64,000 bases of DNA from Megaustenia siamemsis (Eukaryota; Mollusca; Gastropoda; Stylommatophora; Ariophantidae). The notes beneath the pieces are model-generated. The model worked only from the letters and a program-made list of their open reading frames with translations. It searched no databases and was not told where the DNA came from. Within the stretch, counting starts at the first letter, position 1. Each line of letters opens with the position of its first letter. Location of the stretch: contig JAVIAB010000124.1 of assembly GCA_032433765.1 (NCBI GenBank), forward strand, positions 97,301,202 through 97,365,201, given 5' to 3'. Below are positions 1 through 12,130 of this stretch, in pieces. A program made the position numbers and the translations under genes.

Positions 1-389
1 GTTTTATTGTTTATCAATTTCATAGCTAAACCGCTTGTCACCTGCCCATCAACCGATTGATTTTCTGAATAACATTGATGATATGACACAACCTAGTCTC
101 TGAAAACCTGCTGAAGTTGCTAGTGTCTGTTTTGAAATACACAACTGAGTCTGAATGGACAGTTTTTATTATGTTCATATATTTTAGCATGGACTCGTAA
201 ATTTTAAACATTTCTTAAGTGTGGGTCCATGTAAGCTATTTAATGTTTTTATGAAGATCCATAAAGTAGGTAATGTCAATTGAGTGGGTTTCTATTTAAC
301 TTTTGATTATTGTTCTAAGCGCAAAAATGTGATCGATACATTATTGAAGAGGTCTAAAACACCAGCTGATTCTTCCCTAAGTTTCTCAT

Positions 390-1557
390 CTACTGACTTC
401 GATCTTTCTACTGACTTCGATCTTTCTACTGACTTCAATCTTTCTACTGACTTCAATCTTTCTACTGACTTCGATCTTTCTACTGACTTCAATCTTTCTA
501 CTGACTTCAATCTTTCTACTGACTTCGATCTTTCTACTGACTTCAATCTTTCTACTGACTTCAATCTTTCTACTGACTTCAATCTTTCTACTGACTTCAA
601 TCTTTCTACTGACTTCAATCTTTCTACGGACATCAATCTTTCTACTGACTTCGATCTTTCTACTGACTTCAATCTTTCTACTGACTTCAATCTTTCTACT
701 GACTTCGATCTTTCTACTGACTTCAAGCTTTCTACTGACTTCAATCTTTCTACTGACTTCGATCTTTCAACTGACTTCAATCTTTCTACTGACTTCAATC
801 TTTCTACTGACTTCGATCTTTCTACTGACTTCAATCTTTCTACTACTTCAATCTTTCTACTGACTTCGATCTTTCTACTGACTTTGATCTTTCTACTGAC
901 TTCGATCTTTCTACTGACTTCGATCTTTCTACTGACTTCAATCTTTCTACTGACTTCGATCTTTCTACTGACTTCAATCTTTCTACTGACATCGATCTTT
1001 CTACTGACTTCAATCTTTCTACTGACTTCAATCTTTCTACTGACTTCGATCTTTCTACTGACTTCGATCTTCTTACTGACTTTGATCTTTCTGCTGACTT
1101 TGATCGTTCTACTGACTTCGATTTTTCTACTGACTTCAATCTTTCTACTGATTTTGATCGCTCTTCTCCTTCAATCTTTCTACTGACTTCAATCTTTCTA
1201 CTGACTTCGATTTTTCTACTGACTTCAATCTTTCTACTGACTTTGATCGTTCTACTGACTTCGATCTTTCTACTGACTTCAATCTTTCTACTGACTTCAA
1301 TCTTTCTACTGACTTAATCTTTCTACTGACTTCGACCTTTCTACTGACTTCGATCTTTCTACTGACTTCAATCTTTCTACTGACTTCAATCATTCTACTG
1401 ACTTCAATCTTTCTACTGACTTCAATCTTTCTACTGACTTCGATCATTCTACTGATTTTGAGCGTTCTACCGACTTCGATTTTTCAACTGACTTTGATCG
1501 TTCTACTGACTTCGATCTTTCTACTGACTTTGATCGTTTTACCGACTTCGATATTTC
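390..1557. repeat. 18-bp minisatellite, left part
   Basis: About 64 tandem copies of an 18-bp unit (GATCTTTCTACTGACTTC with variants). Because 18 is divisible by three, open frames run through on both strands (LSTDFN repeats +, KSVERS repeats -), but unit variation does not look codon-constrained. The array resumes at 2820. Confidence 0.95.
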
Positions 1558-2819
1558 TGTAGTAGAGTAAGCTAATGGAAGCATGGGGGCAGGTAACTTA
1601 GCAGTTACCCGCTTCCTACTGGACAATAGCAGTAACATATAGTGGCGACCATCAGTAATTAGTTTAAATTTAAGGTAGTTCATATAGAGATAGTTGTCAC
1701 ACAGAAGTGAGAAAGGAAAGGTAGAATTATACAGGGAGTTTAGCTCATTGGAAATTCTCCACGCAGCAGGTTGTGGAAATTAGAAGATAGCGCAGTGTTT
1801 GTAGGGGTAGGGACCTCAGACATAACAAGGACACCCACCAAGCTAAGGAAGGAAGGTCCGGAATTATCATGGACATTATAGTTTAATGGAAATTTCCACG
1901 CGGGTTGCCACTTCAACCAAGTTGTTGTGGAAGTGACCATAGATGCATGACTAGCGCATGCATTGACCCCATGACGTTGGTCGTATGATAAATAAGTAGT
2001 CATCCAACAAATAGGTCATCGAGATTTCGCGAAAACAATTTGTTTTCGTCAATTCTGGGGAAGAGTTGAAGTTTCAGTCACAGAATAACGAGGAGCGACC
2101 AACTCAAGTGACCAGAAGTCACTTTGCGGCAGTTTTGATTGGCTGCTGATTTTCAGACGAAGAGTGTGGTTGGATTATTTAAACTTCAACACTATAGGTT
2201 TGAACAGTCAGGGATGAGAATAGTCAAGTTGTAGACTAAATAAGCTTAGTCCGGCTTCGGCCGAACTGCCGAAGGCAGTTAGATAGAGGTTATACAGTTG
2301 CAGTTAGTCAGAAGTTTACAGTTAGAGTTAGAACAGTCTACAACAGAAGTTAATATTAGAAAGTGAAGCCAGTTAGTTAGGAAGTTAAGAATCCTCAAGT
2401 TGTAGTTTCAAGTCAGTTGAGAAGTTATTAAGTAATTTGATAGAGAGTAGTAAGGATAGTAATGAACATATGAACTTTAGTGTAGTGAAAGTGCTTTAAG
2501 AGTATATTAAGTTGTTTCACATTCCTCATGAACGTAAGTTGAATAATGTTGTATGCAAGTTATGCACTTGGGACTGATCATAGTCATCGGCGAATTGCCT
2601 CAGAGAAGTCCCGAATTAATTAACATTAATTTAAGATAAGAGCATTCACCACTAGTAGATCATTGTGCCTAGAGATATCAATAAACTGATTATGATTATA
2701 TAATGAGAGAAAAATAGTCTGTCAGGAATTACCTGTTGTGATCAACTAATAAATGTGATGTGCTGTCAAGAGAGTACAAAGATAATATAAAGAATAAATA
2801 ACATTACAGCTCTATAACA
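1558..2819 (+). mobile_element. Probable solo LTR inserted in the 18-bp array
   Basis: 1262 bp that cleanly interrupts the minisatellite. It begins TGTAGTAG and ends CTATAACA, an imperfect terminal inverted repeat of TG...CA type. The flanks read TTTC before and TTTT after, then the array resumes in register, consistent with a 4-bp target duplication with one change. Inside are a TATA-like ATTATTTAAAC near 2172 and AATAAA near 2680, in promoter-then-poly(A) order. No retroelement proteins or second LTR are visible. Confidence 0.5.
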
Positions 2820-3172
2820 TTTTTACTGACTTCGATCTTTCTACTGACTTCGAACTTTCTACTGACTTTGATCGTTCTACTGACTTCGATATTTCTACTG
2901 ACTTCGATCTTTCTACTGACTTTGATCTTTCTACTGACTTCGATCTTTCTACTTACTGTGATCTTTCTACTGACTTTGATCGTTCTACTGACTTCGATAT
3001 TTCTACTGACTTTGATCTGTCTACTGACTTTGATCGCTCTACTGACTTCGATATTTCTACTGACTGTGATCTTTCTACTGACTTTGATCTTTCTTCTGAC
3101 TTTGATCGTTCTACTGACTTGGATATTTCTACTGACTTTGATCTGTCTACTGACTTCGATCTTTCTAACACT
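2820..3172. repeat. 18-bp minisatellite, right part
   Basis: About 19 more copies of the 18-bp unit, with the TGATCGTTCTACTGACTTCG and CGATATTTC variants that also mark the end of the left part. Confidence 0.92.
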
Positions 3173-3790
3173 GATAATAACGTAATTCTAAGAGTGATTG
3201 TTACAATTGAATAGGTCTCCTTTCTTAGGGAGTTTTACAATGATGCCACATTTGCTTTGTAATGGAGGAATTTCATGTGGCCAGACTTGATAAAACAGCG
3301 CCAGGTCAGCCATACTTATAGAGTGTGTATCCTCTGCTGGAGTTAGCATTTCCCCTGTGACTTCATAACAATTTCTTTGTTGATCCTTATTTTGTGATGT
3401 AGTACTATATTTCTTCAGGTGTGAATATCTCACGTGATGTATTTACATGGAGATACAGTTTATTTTCCGTCTAGACTAGGTGCACTTAATGGCTGATGTC
3501 TATTTAATATTTCTTTTAAAATGGTTAAAGAAAAACCATAAATTAAATATCAATACAGCTACATCTAAATGTGCACAACGTCGAGGGTTTGTGTAAACAA
3601 CAATTACAACACGTCTAAGCAGTTCAAATGTTTCTGTAACTAGTTTCTGGGTCATAAAATACGAATCCGTATAACCGAACGCTCAGCCTATCAAGTATGT
3701 GGAAATACATTACCAATTATCCAAAGTAAGCGGCGAAATATAATTAATATCATTATCAGGATATTGATTGTTGACCCTGTTACCTAGCTT
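3173..3790. other. Spacer between minisatellites
   Basis: AT-rich sequence with no recognisable coding or repeat content. Confidence 0.4.
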
Positions 3791-5607
3791 TTTTTGTAAA
3801 TCCCCGCTCACAGATCAACCAATGATGTTGTTTGTAAAGCCCCGCTCACAGGTCAACCAATGCTTGCTTGTTTGTAAAGCCCCGCTCCCAGATCAACCAA
3901 TGCTTGTTGTTTGTAAAGCCCCGTTGACAGATCAACCAATTCTTGCTTGTTTGTAAAGCCCCACTCACATGTCAACCAATTCTTGCTTGTTTGTAAAGCT
4001 CCGCTCACAAATCAACCAATGCTTGCTTGTTTGTAAAGCCCCGCTCACAGGTCAACCAATTCTTGCTTGTTTGTAAAGCTCCGCTCACAGGTCAACCAAT
4101 GCTTGCTTGTTTGTAAAGCCCCGCTCACAGATCAACCATTGCTTGCTTGTTTGTAAAGCTCCGCTCACAGGTCAACCAATGCTTGCTTGTTTGTAAAGCT
4201 CCGCTCACAGGTCAACCAGTGCTTACTTGTTTGTAGAGCCCCGCTCACAGGTCAACCAATTCTTGCTTGTTTGTAAAGCCCCGCTCACAGGTCAACCAAT
4301 GCTTGTTGTTTGTAAAGCCCCGCTCCCAGATCAACCAACACTTGCTTGTTTGTAAAGCCCCACTCACAGGTCAACCAATGCTTGCCTGTTTGTTAAAAGC
4401 CCCGTTAAAAAGTTAACCAATGCTTGTTGTTTGTAAAGCCCCGCTCCCAGATCAACCAATGCTTGTTGTTTGTAAAGCCCCGCTCACAGATCAACCAATG
4501 CTTGCTTGTTTGTAAAGCCCCACTCACAGGTCAACCAACACTTGCTTGTTTGTAAAGCCCCACTCACAGGTCAACCAATGCTTGCCTGTTTGTTAAAAGC
4601 CCCGTTAAAAAGTTAACCAATGCTTGTTGTTTGTAAAGCCCCGCTCCCAGATCAACCAATGCTTGTTGTTTGTAAAGCCCCGCTCACAGATCAACCAATG
4701 CTTGTTGTTTGTAAAGCCCCGCTCCCAGATCAACCAATGCTTGTTGTTTGTAAAGCCCCGCTCCCAGATCAACCAATGCTTGTTGTTTGTAAAGCCCCGC
4801 TCCCAGATCAACCAATGCTTGTTGTTTGTAAAGCCCCGCTCCCAGATCAACCAATGCTTGTTGTTTGTAAAGCCCCGCTCCCAGATCAACCAATGCTTGT
4901 TGTTTGTAAAGCTCCGCTTACAGGTCAACCAATTCTTGCTTATTTGTAAAGCTCCGCTCACAGAACAACCAATGCTTGTTCTTTGTAAAGCTCCACTCAC
5001 AGGTCAACCAACACTTGCTTGTTTGTAAAGCCCCACTCCCAGATCAACCAATGCTTGATGTTTGTAAAGCCCCGCTCCCAGATCAACCAATGCTTGTTGT
5101 TTGTAAAGCCCCGCTCCCAGATCAACCAATGCTTGCTTGTTTGTAAAGCCCCGTTCACAGGTAAACCATTGCTAGCTGTTTGTTAAAAGCTCCACTCACA
5201 GGTCAACCAATGCTTGCCTGTTTGTTAAAAGCCCCGTTAACAGGTCAACCAATGCTTGTTGTTTGTAAAGCCCCGCTCCCAGGTCAACCAATGCTTGCTT
5301 GTTTGTAAAGCCCTGCTCCCAGATCAACCAATGCTTGTTGTTTGTAAAGCCCCGCTCACAGGTCAACCAATTCTTGCTTGTTTGTAAAGCTCCGCTCACA
5401 GGTCAACCAATTCTCGTTGTTTGTAAAGCCCCGCTCACAGGTCAACCAATGTTGCTTGTTTGTAAAGCCCCGCTCCCAGATCAACCAATGCTTGTTGTTT
5501 GTAAAGCCCCGCTCACAGGTCAACCAATTTTTGCTTGTTTGTAAAGCTCCGTTCATTGGTCAACCACTGCTTGCTGCTTTGCAAAGCCCCACTCACAGCC
5601 AATCAGC
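3791..5607. repeat. 39/40-bp minisatellite
   Basis: About 45 tandem units of the type TTTGTAAAGCCCCGCTCACA followed by GGTCAACCAATGCTTG. Two unit lengths coexist: 40 bp with GCTTGCTTG and 39 bp with GCTTGTTG. A homogeneous run of 39-bp units lies at about 4620-4900. A block at about 4340-4450 recurs at about 4520-4640, a larger segmental duplication within the array. Confidence 0.95.
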
Positions 5608-6479
5608 CACTTAACAAGGAAGACTAGTACTCATTATATGTTTTGTTAAATGTACAAAATATTGGAAGATTTTTTTCGGCTGATATTGGTGAAATAGTTT
5701 TGATTAAGATTCTTCTTACAATAGCCATACTGAACATTTCATCCTATGCTGAAACAAAATCTAGTTACAATTAAGAAGGTGGCGAAGTTTGGGCACAATA
5801 TTTTAGAAAACAAAAATGTCAAAACTTCGACATTTCTGGCATCACCAGATTTGACCTGATGCTAGTGCAGTCTGAACATGGTTGTAGGTTCATGATCATT
5901 GATTGAATCATCAGCGTGTCTTGTCTCGCTGCACTAATTAATCGATGAATATTATTTTAATCAGCATTCTTCTTATTTTAATACAATTAATACATTATGA
6001 ACACAGCTACCTATAGTAGTAAGGCATGCAGACAGAAAGGAATTACTCCTTTTGCGACGTTTTAAGCTTTGAGAACAGGAGCGGCATTTGGTAGAATTAC
6101 GTCAATCGACTATTGCTAGCATAGCTGAAGAAGTCAGATCTGGGATTGGGATTTCACTATCTGTTTGTCGGCCTTAATACTACAGATGGCAGTTTTTAGG
6201 AACGTAGTTAACATGTAGCAACCACACAAAAATGCGCATCTCTTGTCTTAATAATTTTTAACATGAATGATTTTTTTTTCAGTAGATTTAATGCTTATGA
6301 ATATAAAGGTTCCAAACATAGACAAATTGTGCATTCTTTGGTGTGAAACATTCAATTGCAAACCACAAACGTAATTAATACTCAACTCACATCTAACCAA
6401 TCTTAATGGACCATGGAAAAATCGTAGGACTATTTAATTTATAAAATGATCAAATAAGCCTTCATCGCACCGCATGTCT
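5608..6479. other. Unassigned AT-rich region
   Basis: No gene is supported. A stretch at 5835-5896 (GGCATCACCAGATTTG to GGTTGTAGGTTCATGAT) is an inverted match to 8102-8160, so both belong to one dispersed repeat. Confidence 0.4.
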
Positions 6480-6700
6480 TTAGCAGAACGTTACTGACAT
6501 CACAGCCCGTCTGGGAAAATCTCTGTCTCCAGCCAGATCTCCCACTTTCTTTGTTGTCAAGTTCAAGGTTTGTTTGGTGTCTTCAAATCATATTTGTCAA
6601 AAATTGTTTTGTTTTCCTACAAACTTGCCTTCCATTACTGATTTCTTTTTGCCGCAGATCACCATGTGTTTAAAGTTGTCAAAATATATTTTTGTTATAA
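6480..6700 (-). mobile_element. LINE 3' end, antisense (LINE family D)
   Basis: The - strand reads WFEDTKQTLNL, then VGDLAGDRDFPRRAVMSVTF and a stop. The same C-terminal block appears at 60176-60400 (VDNLAKDRDSFRRTVMSEKF). It is a short 3' remnant of a non-LTR retrotransposon. Confidence 0.6.
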
Positions 6701-8420
6701 GTAAGTTATTGTTCAGTGCTTTTGTTCTGTCATTATTTTTGGTTCGTTTTATGAATTGCAATCTTTAAAATATGTAATTAAAAAAATTAGTAAAATAGTA
6801 TACAGCTCCTATACTTACATTAGGATATACTGAATTAACGAGCGTACAACAAATTCATTTTATAATCTTTTTTTTTCTTCTCAAACGATCTCTACTTAAA
6901 GCGCGTTCAATTACAACCTTAGATACGTTTTCAATGTCATTATACCTTTCAGATGACCACACACCATTATTTGTGCGTAAATGCAAACAAGGCGAACAAA
7001 ATAGAAAACCTAAGATGTGACTGTCGGCTACTTCCATATACCGTTAGAGTACCGATAGTCATTTGATTTGAATTTGCGTTGAGTGGCCACGTACATTTAA
7101 TTGGATATTCTGCTCAGACCTTTTTCCGTTTAAAGTTGTGACAATTTTGGAGGTGGTCTTCTCGCTGCAAGATAATTCTACCAACGTCTTTTCGTCGCAA
7201 AAAGGGAATATCCATAAATGAAACAACATTTTTATCATCAGTATTCATCTCTCACTGTTTGCATCTAAACCTTTAGATTAACCTTTAACCTCTTAATTTC
7301 CATACGCAAGTTGCGTCAATTTACATTATGTAAAATAGTTTCTTCAATCATTGCTCTAAAATTATTATAATTATATTATAATATCTCAGCTATATGCATT
7401 GTAAGTTTGAAAAAAGAATATAGTTCTGCTATTAATTAACACTTCTTATAGTGTTGCTCTTTTCTGTTTTGTTTTAAGACGCATCGAGGTCACTTAGAGT
7501 GGAACTACATTTTATGCCTCTTTAGGCCATAAACTTACGAAACGTTAGGATAGAGAGAGAGAACGTCATCTGAAGGCTGAGACATCGTGTTATAGCAACA
7601 CGGTGCTGATTTCATAAAGTGGACTACCTAGTTCTCATACACAATGCAAGGTCGATAGATCGTACTTGTTGTTGTAGGTTTGATCTCCATAGAGACTGAA
7701 AGTGATTTATTAGTATCGCTTGGATTACTTGATAGTTATCACGGCAAACCGGAAACGGTTGTTGGTTGCACAGTGACATTTAATTAACTGAATGAGCTGG
7801 AGTGTGATTATGTTATGTATTCGGATAAAATACTAGAGACGTCCTGGCCCCCGTTGCCTCCTCTGAATATCCGCCGCTGCTTAATTATCACACCTTACGC
7901 ACTTGAATCTTTTCTTGCATAAAATTACTGGTAATGTAATTTCACACTAAGGCGTGAAAGGAAATGAATGAGCTGACAGCCTGGCCGCAACGGCTGCCGT
8001 GGTTGGCGGACTGCAATGGACTGGGATGACATTCTGAATGGACTGGGATGACATTCTGAATGCACTGAGAGAGGTAGGGTGAGCTAGTGGTCCAGTTAAT
8101 AATCATGAACCTACAACCATGTCCAGACTTTCATCAAAACTGGAGATGCTAGAGAGAAGCGTCATGCGCGAAGACACAAAGGAGCAACAAATCAACACAG
8201 AACTGGAATTATCAGTCTGCACACACTGAGGGACATACTGGGGAGGAGATCTGAGCACTTATGGACGTGTCCGACGTACAATAAGGATGACTATTAAACT
8301 AAACTTAATATTCATATTTCTAAGTTTGCAGAAAAATGTAATGAAAGTGAGTAAAGGTTCCCTCCACACCTTGCTAATCATATACGGAATATATTGTTAG
8401 TGACTATATTGTCCATATTG
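6701..8420. other. Unassigned region with small duplications
   Basis: No gene is supported. GGACTGGGATGACATTCTGAA occurs twice in tandem near 8018-8060. The stretch at 8102-8160 is an inverted partner of 5835-5896. A frame at 8220-8300 reads LRDILGRRSEHLWTCPTYNK and may be the end of an unidentified mobile-element protein. Confidence 0.4.
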
Positions 8421-8429
8421 ACTATATAG

Positions 8430-9535
8430 AGGTGAAGAAAGATCTATATATGTGCTTTATAGACTACACGAAAGTATTTGACAAGGTAAAGCATGTGAAA
8501 ATAATCAATATGCTGGAGAAATTAAACATTGATGGCAAGGATCTGCGAATCATAAAAAACATGTACTGGCAACAAACAGCAGCTGTACGAATTAACAACC
8601 AAACATGACAATTCCAATATATAAAACAAGGAGTCAGACAAGGCTGTGTTCTGTCACCGGACTTGTTTTTACGTTACAGCGAATATATTATGAGATCAAT
8701 AGTAGACAAAAAAGGAATTGAAGTTAACGGTCACAAAATAAATAATTTGCGATATGCGGATGACACAGTCTTAATAGCAGAGACAGAGAACGAACTACAA
8801 GAAATGATAAACATAATAGTAAAAGAAAGCAACAAGAAAGGTCTCAGTCTGAATAGTAAGAAAACAGAAGTAATGGTTATATCGAAGAAACAACCATCAC
8901 CATCATGCAGCATAAAAATAAACGAGACAAATCTGAAACAAGTGCAACGTTTCAAATACTTGGGCACAATAATAACATCAGATGGGAGATGCACCACAGA
9001 AATAAAAAGCAGAATAGCTCAGGCCAAAACAGCATTTCAGAAAATGAACAATATCTTATGCAACAAATCTATGTCAATAAAAATGAGAAAGAGAGTTCAT
9101 CGGTGCTATATAGAACCAATTCTGACCTATGGAAGCGAATCATGGACAGTAGACAAACAGATGAAAAGACGATTAGAGGCCACAGAGATGGGATTTCTCA
9201 GAAGAATGTTGAAAGTTCCCTGGACAGCTAAAAAAACCAATGAGGAAGTTCTCAAAAGAGGCCAACACAAAAAGGGAGCTCTTAAAAACACCAGAAAGAA
9301 GCAATAAACATTTTTCGGGCACATCATGAGAAGAGGAAAGTTGGAATACTTGGTTACAACTGGCAAAGTAAAAGGAAAGAGATATCGCGGACGACAAAGA
9401 GAGAAAATACCGGATAGCTTGGTGTCATGGCATGGAAAACAGTCAACAACAGAACTGATACGACGCGTTGTAGATAGAAGATTGTGGAGGAACATGATCA
9501 CCTACGTCAACCGGTATGGCACATGATGATGACTA
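8430..9535 (+). mobile_element. LINE family A, reverse transcriptase to 3' end
   Basis: A 5'-truncated non-LTR retrotransposon. Reverse transcriptase motifs in order are DLYMCFIDYTKVFDKVKH, QGVRQGCVLSPDLF, the catalytic NNLRYADDTVLIAETENELQ, GLSLNSKKTEVMVIS, FKYLGTIITSDGRCT, LTYGSESWTVDKQMKRRLEA and FLRRMLKVPWTAKK. There is a stop at about 8606 (NNQT then TGA) and a frameshift near 9290, after which GHIMRRGKLEYLVTTGKVKG continues to HGT and TGATGATGA at 9525. It is dead but is the most complete RT copy here, and the reference for family A fragments elsewhere. Confidence 0.88.
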
Positions 9536-9700
9536 TATTGTTGTAGACCACGCCATATTGTTGGGAAATGTTGTAGGTATCACACCGGTGTTGTCCGCCT
9601 TTAACTTTCCAGAAAAAAAATGTCTGCTTAACATTTTAGAGGTTTTGTGAACCCTGCAGCTTTGTTGATCAGAAAAAAAACAATCCGCCAATTCTTCGAA
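9536..9700 (+). repeat. SINE-core repeat
   Basis: Degenerate copy of a core shared with the SINEs of this window (ATATTGTTGGGAAATG, ATCACACCGGTGTTGTCC, ACTTTCCAGAAAAAAAATG, TTTTAGAGG, GTGAACCCTG). Related copies lie at 17150, 50030, 53335 and 56880. Confidence 0.55.
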
Positions 9701-9711
9701 TTGAATATGAA

Positions 9712-9790
9712 GGGATAGCTTCATATAGGGATAGCTTCATATAAGGATAGCTTCATAGAAGGATAGCTTCATAGAAGGATAACTTCAAGT
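9712..9790. repeat. Short tandem repeat
   Basis: Four units of about 17 bp (AAGGATAGCTTCATA). Confidence 0.8.
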
Positions 9791-10002
9791 TTATCTCGCA
9801 GATCTGGTTCTAGCTCTTCCATCTTGCCAGATTCATGTTATACCATGGAGTATAAGGAGCTATAAGTGCATAACAACAAGCAAGTAAATAATTAATTATT
9901 TGAGGACTTTAAAAAGTGACATGTTTATATACATTAACAGTAGCTATCGCATGAAATGATTTTAATCCAATTATAAAATAATTCATTTTGAGAATTAACA
10001 TG

Positions 10003-10261
10003 TTAAAACAAAATGTAAAGAGTCCCGTCACGTCAAGTGGCGTATAGGGAATATGGTGCTAGTGATCATAAATTTTACAGACCTTCAGCACATGATTTTC
10101 GGGGTAATGTGGTCGGTATTACGCTCGTGTAGCTTTACTTTCCCAGAAAAAAATCCAGTACCCATTTAAGGCTGGGTGAACCCGGAAGCCGTCGGTTGGG
10201 AATCGAACCCTACCCCTTGTCCTTTGTTGTCCAGTTCACTAACCACTGAGCTATCGCGGTT
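10003..10261 (-). mobile_element. tRNA-derived SINE (family S1) with TSD
   Basis: Antisense copy: the 3' end comes first (AAAGAGTCCCGTCACG, AAGTGGCGTATAGGG), the tRNA-like head last (CCACTGAGCTATCGCGG on the + strand). It is flanked by the direct repeat AATTAACATG (9993-10002, 10262-10271). Confidence 0.85.
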
Positions 10262-10279
10262 AATTAACATGGTAGTAAT

Positions 10280-11030
10280 TATATAATAATGATGATTAAT
10301 AATAATGAAATAAACACGACAAGCAAAAAATATGGACTAGATATGAATATCAAAAAGACTAAAACTATGATCATAAACAAAGAAAATACTCAAAACCCAC
10401 AAGTGGATATCAAAATTGAAGGATTAGACCTTGAGACAGTTCAGAACTATAACTACCTTGGACATACTATAACCAGTGATGGAAAATGTACAACTGAAAT
10501 AAACAAAAGAATAGGAATGGCAAAAAGTAATTTTAATGTCATGAAGGACATACTAACATCAAAACAAATAACACCAGAGCTAAAACTAAGAATAGCAAAA
10601 TGTTACATCTTCTCAATATTCCTATATGGTGCTGAAACATGGGCATTAGACAAGAAAACATAACAGAGAATTGAAGCTTTTGAAATGTGGATATATAGAA
10701 GAATAGGTAGAATTGGATGGAAGGAAAAGAAAACAAACGACAAAGTCTTAAAACAACTAAAAATGAAAAGAGAACTTCTGAACACAATTAGAACAAGACA
10801 AATGCGATTCTTAGGTCATGTTAAAAGACACAACAGCCTACTGAAAGTGATCCTGGAGGGGAAAATACAAGGTAAAAGAGGCAGAGGCAGACCAAGATTA
10901 ACATGGACGAGTAACATCAAAAGATGGACAAATCAACCGATGACAACCTGCACCATCAAAGCAAGAGATAGAGAAAAATGGCGCTCCATGGTAGCCAACC
11001 TTCGTTGCGGAGACGGCACTCAATGATGAT
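10280..11030 (+). mobile_element. LINE family B, RT C-terminal part to 3' end
   Basis: One frame from 10289 to 11026: KKTKTMIINKENTQ, LETVQNYNYLGHTITSDGKC, CYIFSIFLYGAETWALDKKT, stop TAA at 10661, then QRIEAFEMWIYRRIGRIGWK, QMRFLGHVKRHNSLLKVILE, GRPRLTWTSNIKRWTNQPMT and CGDGTQ, ending in TGATGATGATG. Only one stop breaks about 245 codons. Confidence 0.85.
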
Positions 11031-11039
11031 GATGAATTA

Positions 11040-11460
11040 TATAATAGAATATTTTGTTTTAATTTCTTTTATTAACTAAAGAATTAGGAAAAACATTTTG
11101 TACAGCAAACTCGTGTTGTAAGGGAGCATGACGTAACGGATTAATAATGAAACAAAAATAATAATAATGTATTGTGTATACTAAACTACCTTTGAGATTG
11201 TATATTGACAATGAGAGGTGGGGGGTAAGGCGTCTTGCAGCAACAGAAGTGAAAGTTGTCAGAGACTCATAGCTGATAGTGTGTGCAAGTAACGGTGAAT
11301 GAGAACTATCCAAACCATACTCAACCTTTTCTCGGAACACCCAGACTGACTGGTGTAATCTGGTCACCTGATTGGGGATCGAGAGAAAAGGTAATACAGT
11401 ACTCAAAAATGGTGTGCTGAAGTCGGTGTGCCTGGCGCATAAGGCCCACATATCACAGTT
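11040..11460. other. Unassigned
   Basis: No coding or repeat features recognised. Confidence 0.3.
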
Positions 11461-11470
11461 CTACTGTCAA

Positions 11471-11692
11471 GTACACAAGAGGTAGGGTTCGATATAAAAC
11501 CGACGGCTTCCGGGTTCACCCAGCTTTAATGGATACCTGATTTTTTCAGGGAAAGTGAAGCGGCACGGGCGTAATACCGTCCACATTACCCCAAAAGTCA
11601 TGTGCCGAAGGTCTGTAAAATATATGGTCACTAACACCATATTCCCTATAAGCCACTTAGCGTTACGGGGGTACTTTACCTTACTTTTTTTT
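11471..11692 (+). mobile_element. SINE S1, 5'-truncated, with TSD
   Basis: Starts inside the tRNA-like head (AAGAGGTAGGGTTCGA) and runs to CGTTACGGGGGTACTTTACC and a T-rich tail. Direct repeats TACTGTCAA flank it (11462-11470, 11693-11701). Confidence 0.8.
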
Positions 11693-11794
11693 TACTGTCA
11701 ACTACAACACTGCACATCCACGCCCACTTAACGTTATCTGATGGACGGATGATGAAGAGGTCTCATTATTCCTTTAGCCATCCAGTGAAAACAA

Positions 11795-12130
11795 GTTAGC
11801 AGTATATTTGCCTGACTCCGGGAAGAAAGGTAGCAGTATATTTGCCTGACTCCGGGAAGAAAGGTAGCAGTATATTTGCCTCACTCCGGGAAGAAAGGTA
11901 GCAGTATATTTGCCTGACTCCGGGAAGAAAGGTAGTAGTATATTTGCCTGACTCCGGGAAGATAGGTAGCAGTATATTTGCCTGACTCCGGGAAGAAAGG
12001 TAGCAGTATATTTGCCTGAACTCCGGGAAGAAAGGTAGCAGTATATTTGCCTGACTCCTGGAAGAAAGGTAGCAGTATATTTGCCTGACTCCTGGAAGAA
12101 AGCTATCAGTAGATTTGCCTGACTCTGGGA
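11795..12130. repeat. 34-bp minisatellite
   Basis: Ten units of GTAGCAGTATATTTGCCTGA followed by CTCCGGGAAGAAAG; the last two drift. Confidence 0.95.

Noticed and set aside
284..1186. 300-codon frame (LSTDFN repeats) and - strand KSVERS-repeat frames
   Set aside because: The 18-bp period keeps all frames open; both strands read equally well and there is no signal peptide, splice context or non-repeat domain.
4605..5000. KQQALVDLGAGLY / NNKHWLIWERGFT repeat frames on the - strand
   Set aside because: Open only because 39-bp units keep register; they break where 40-bp units occur.
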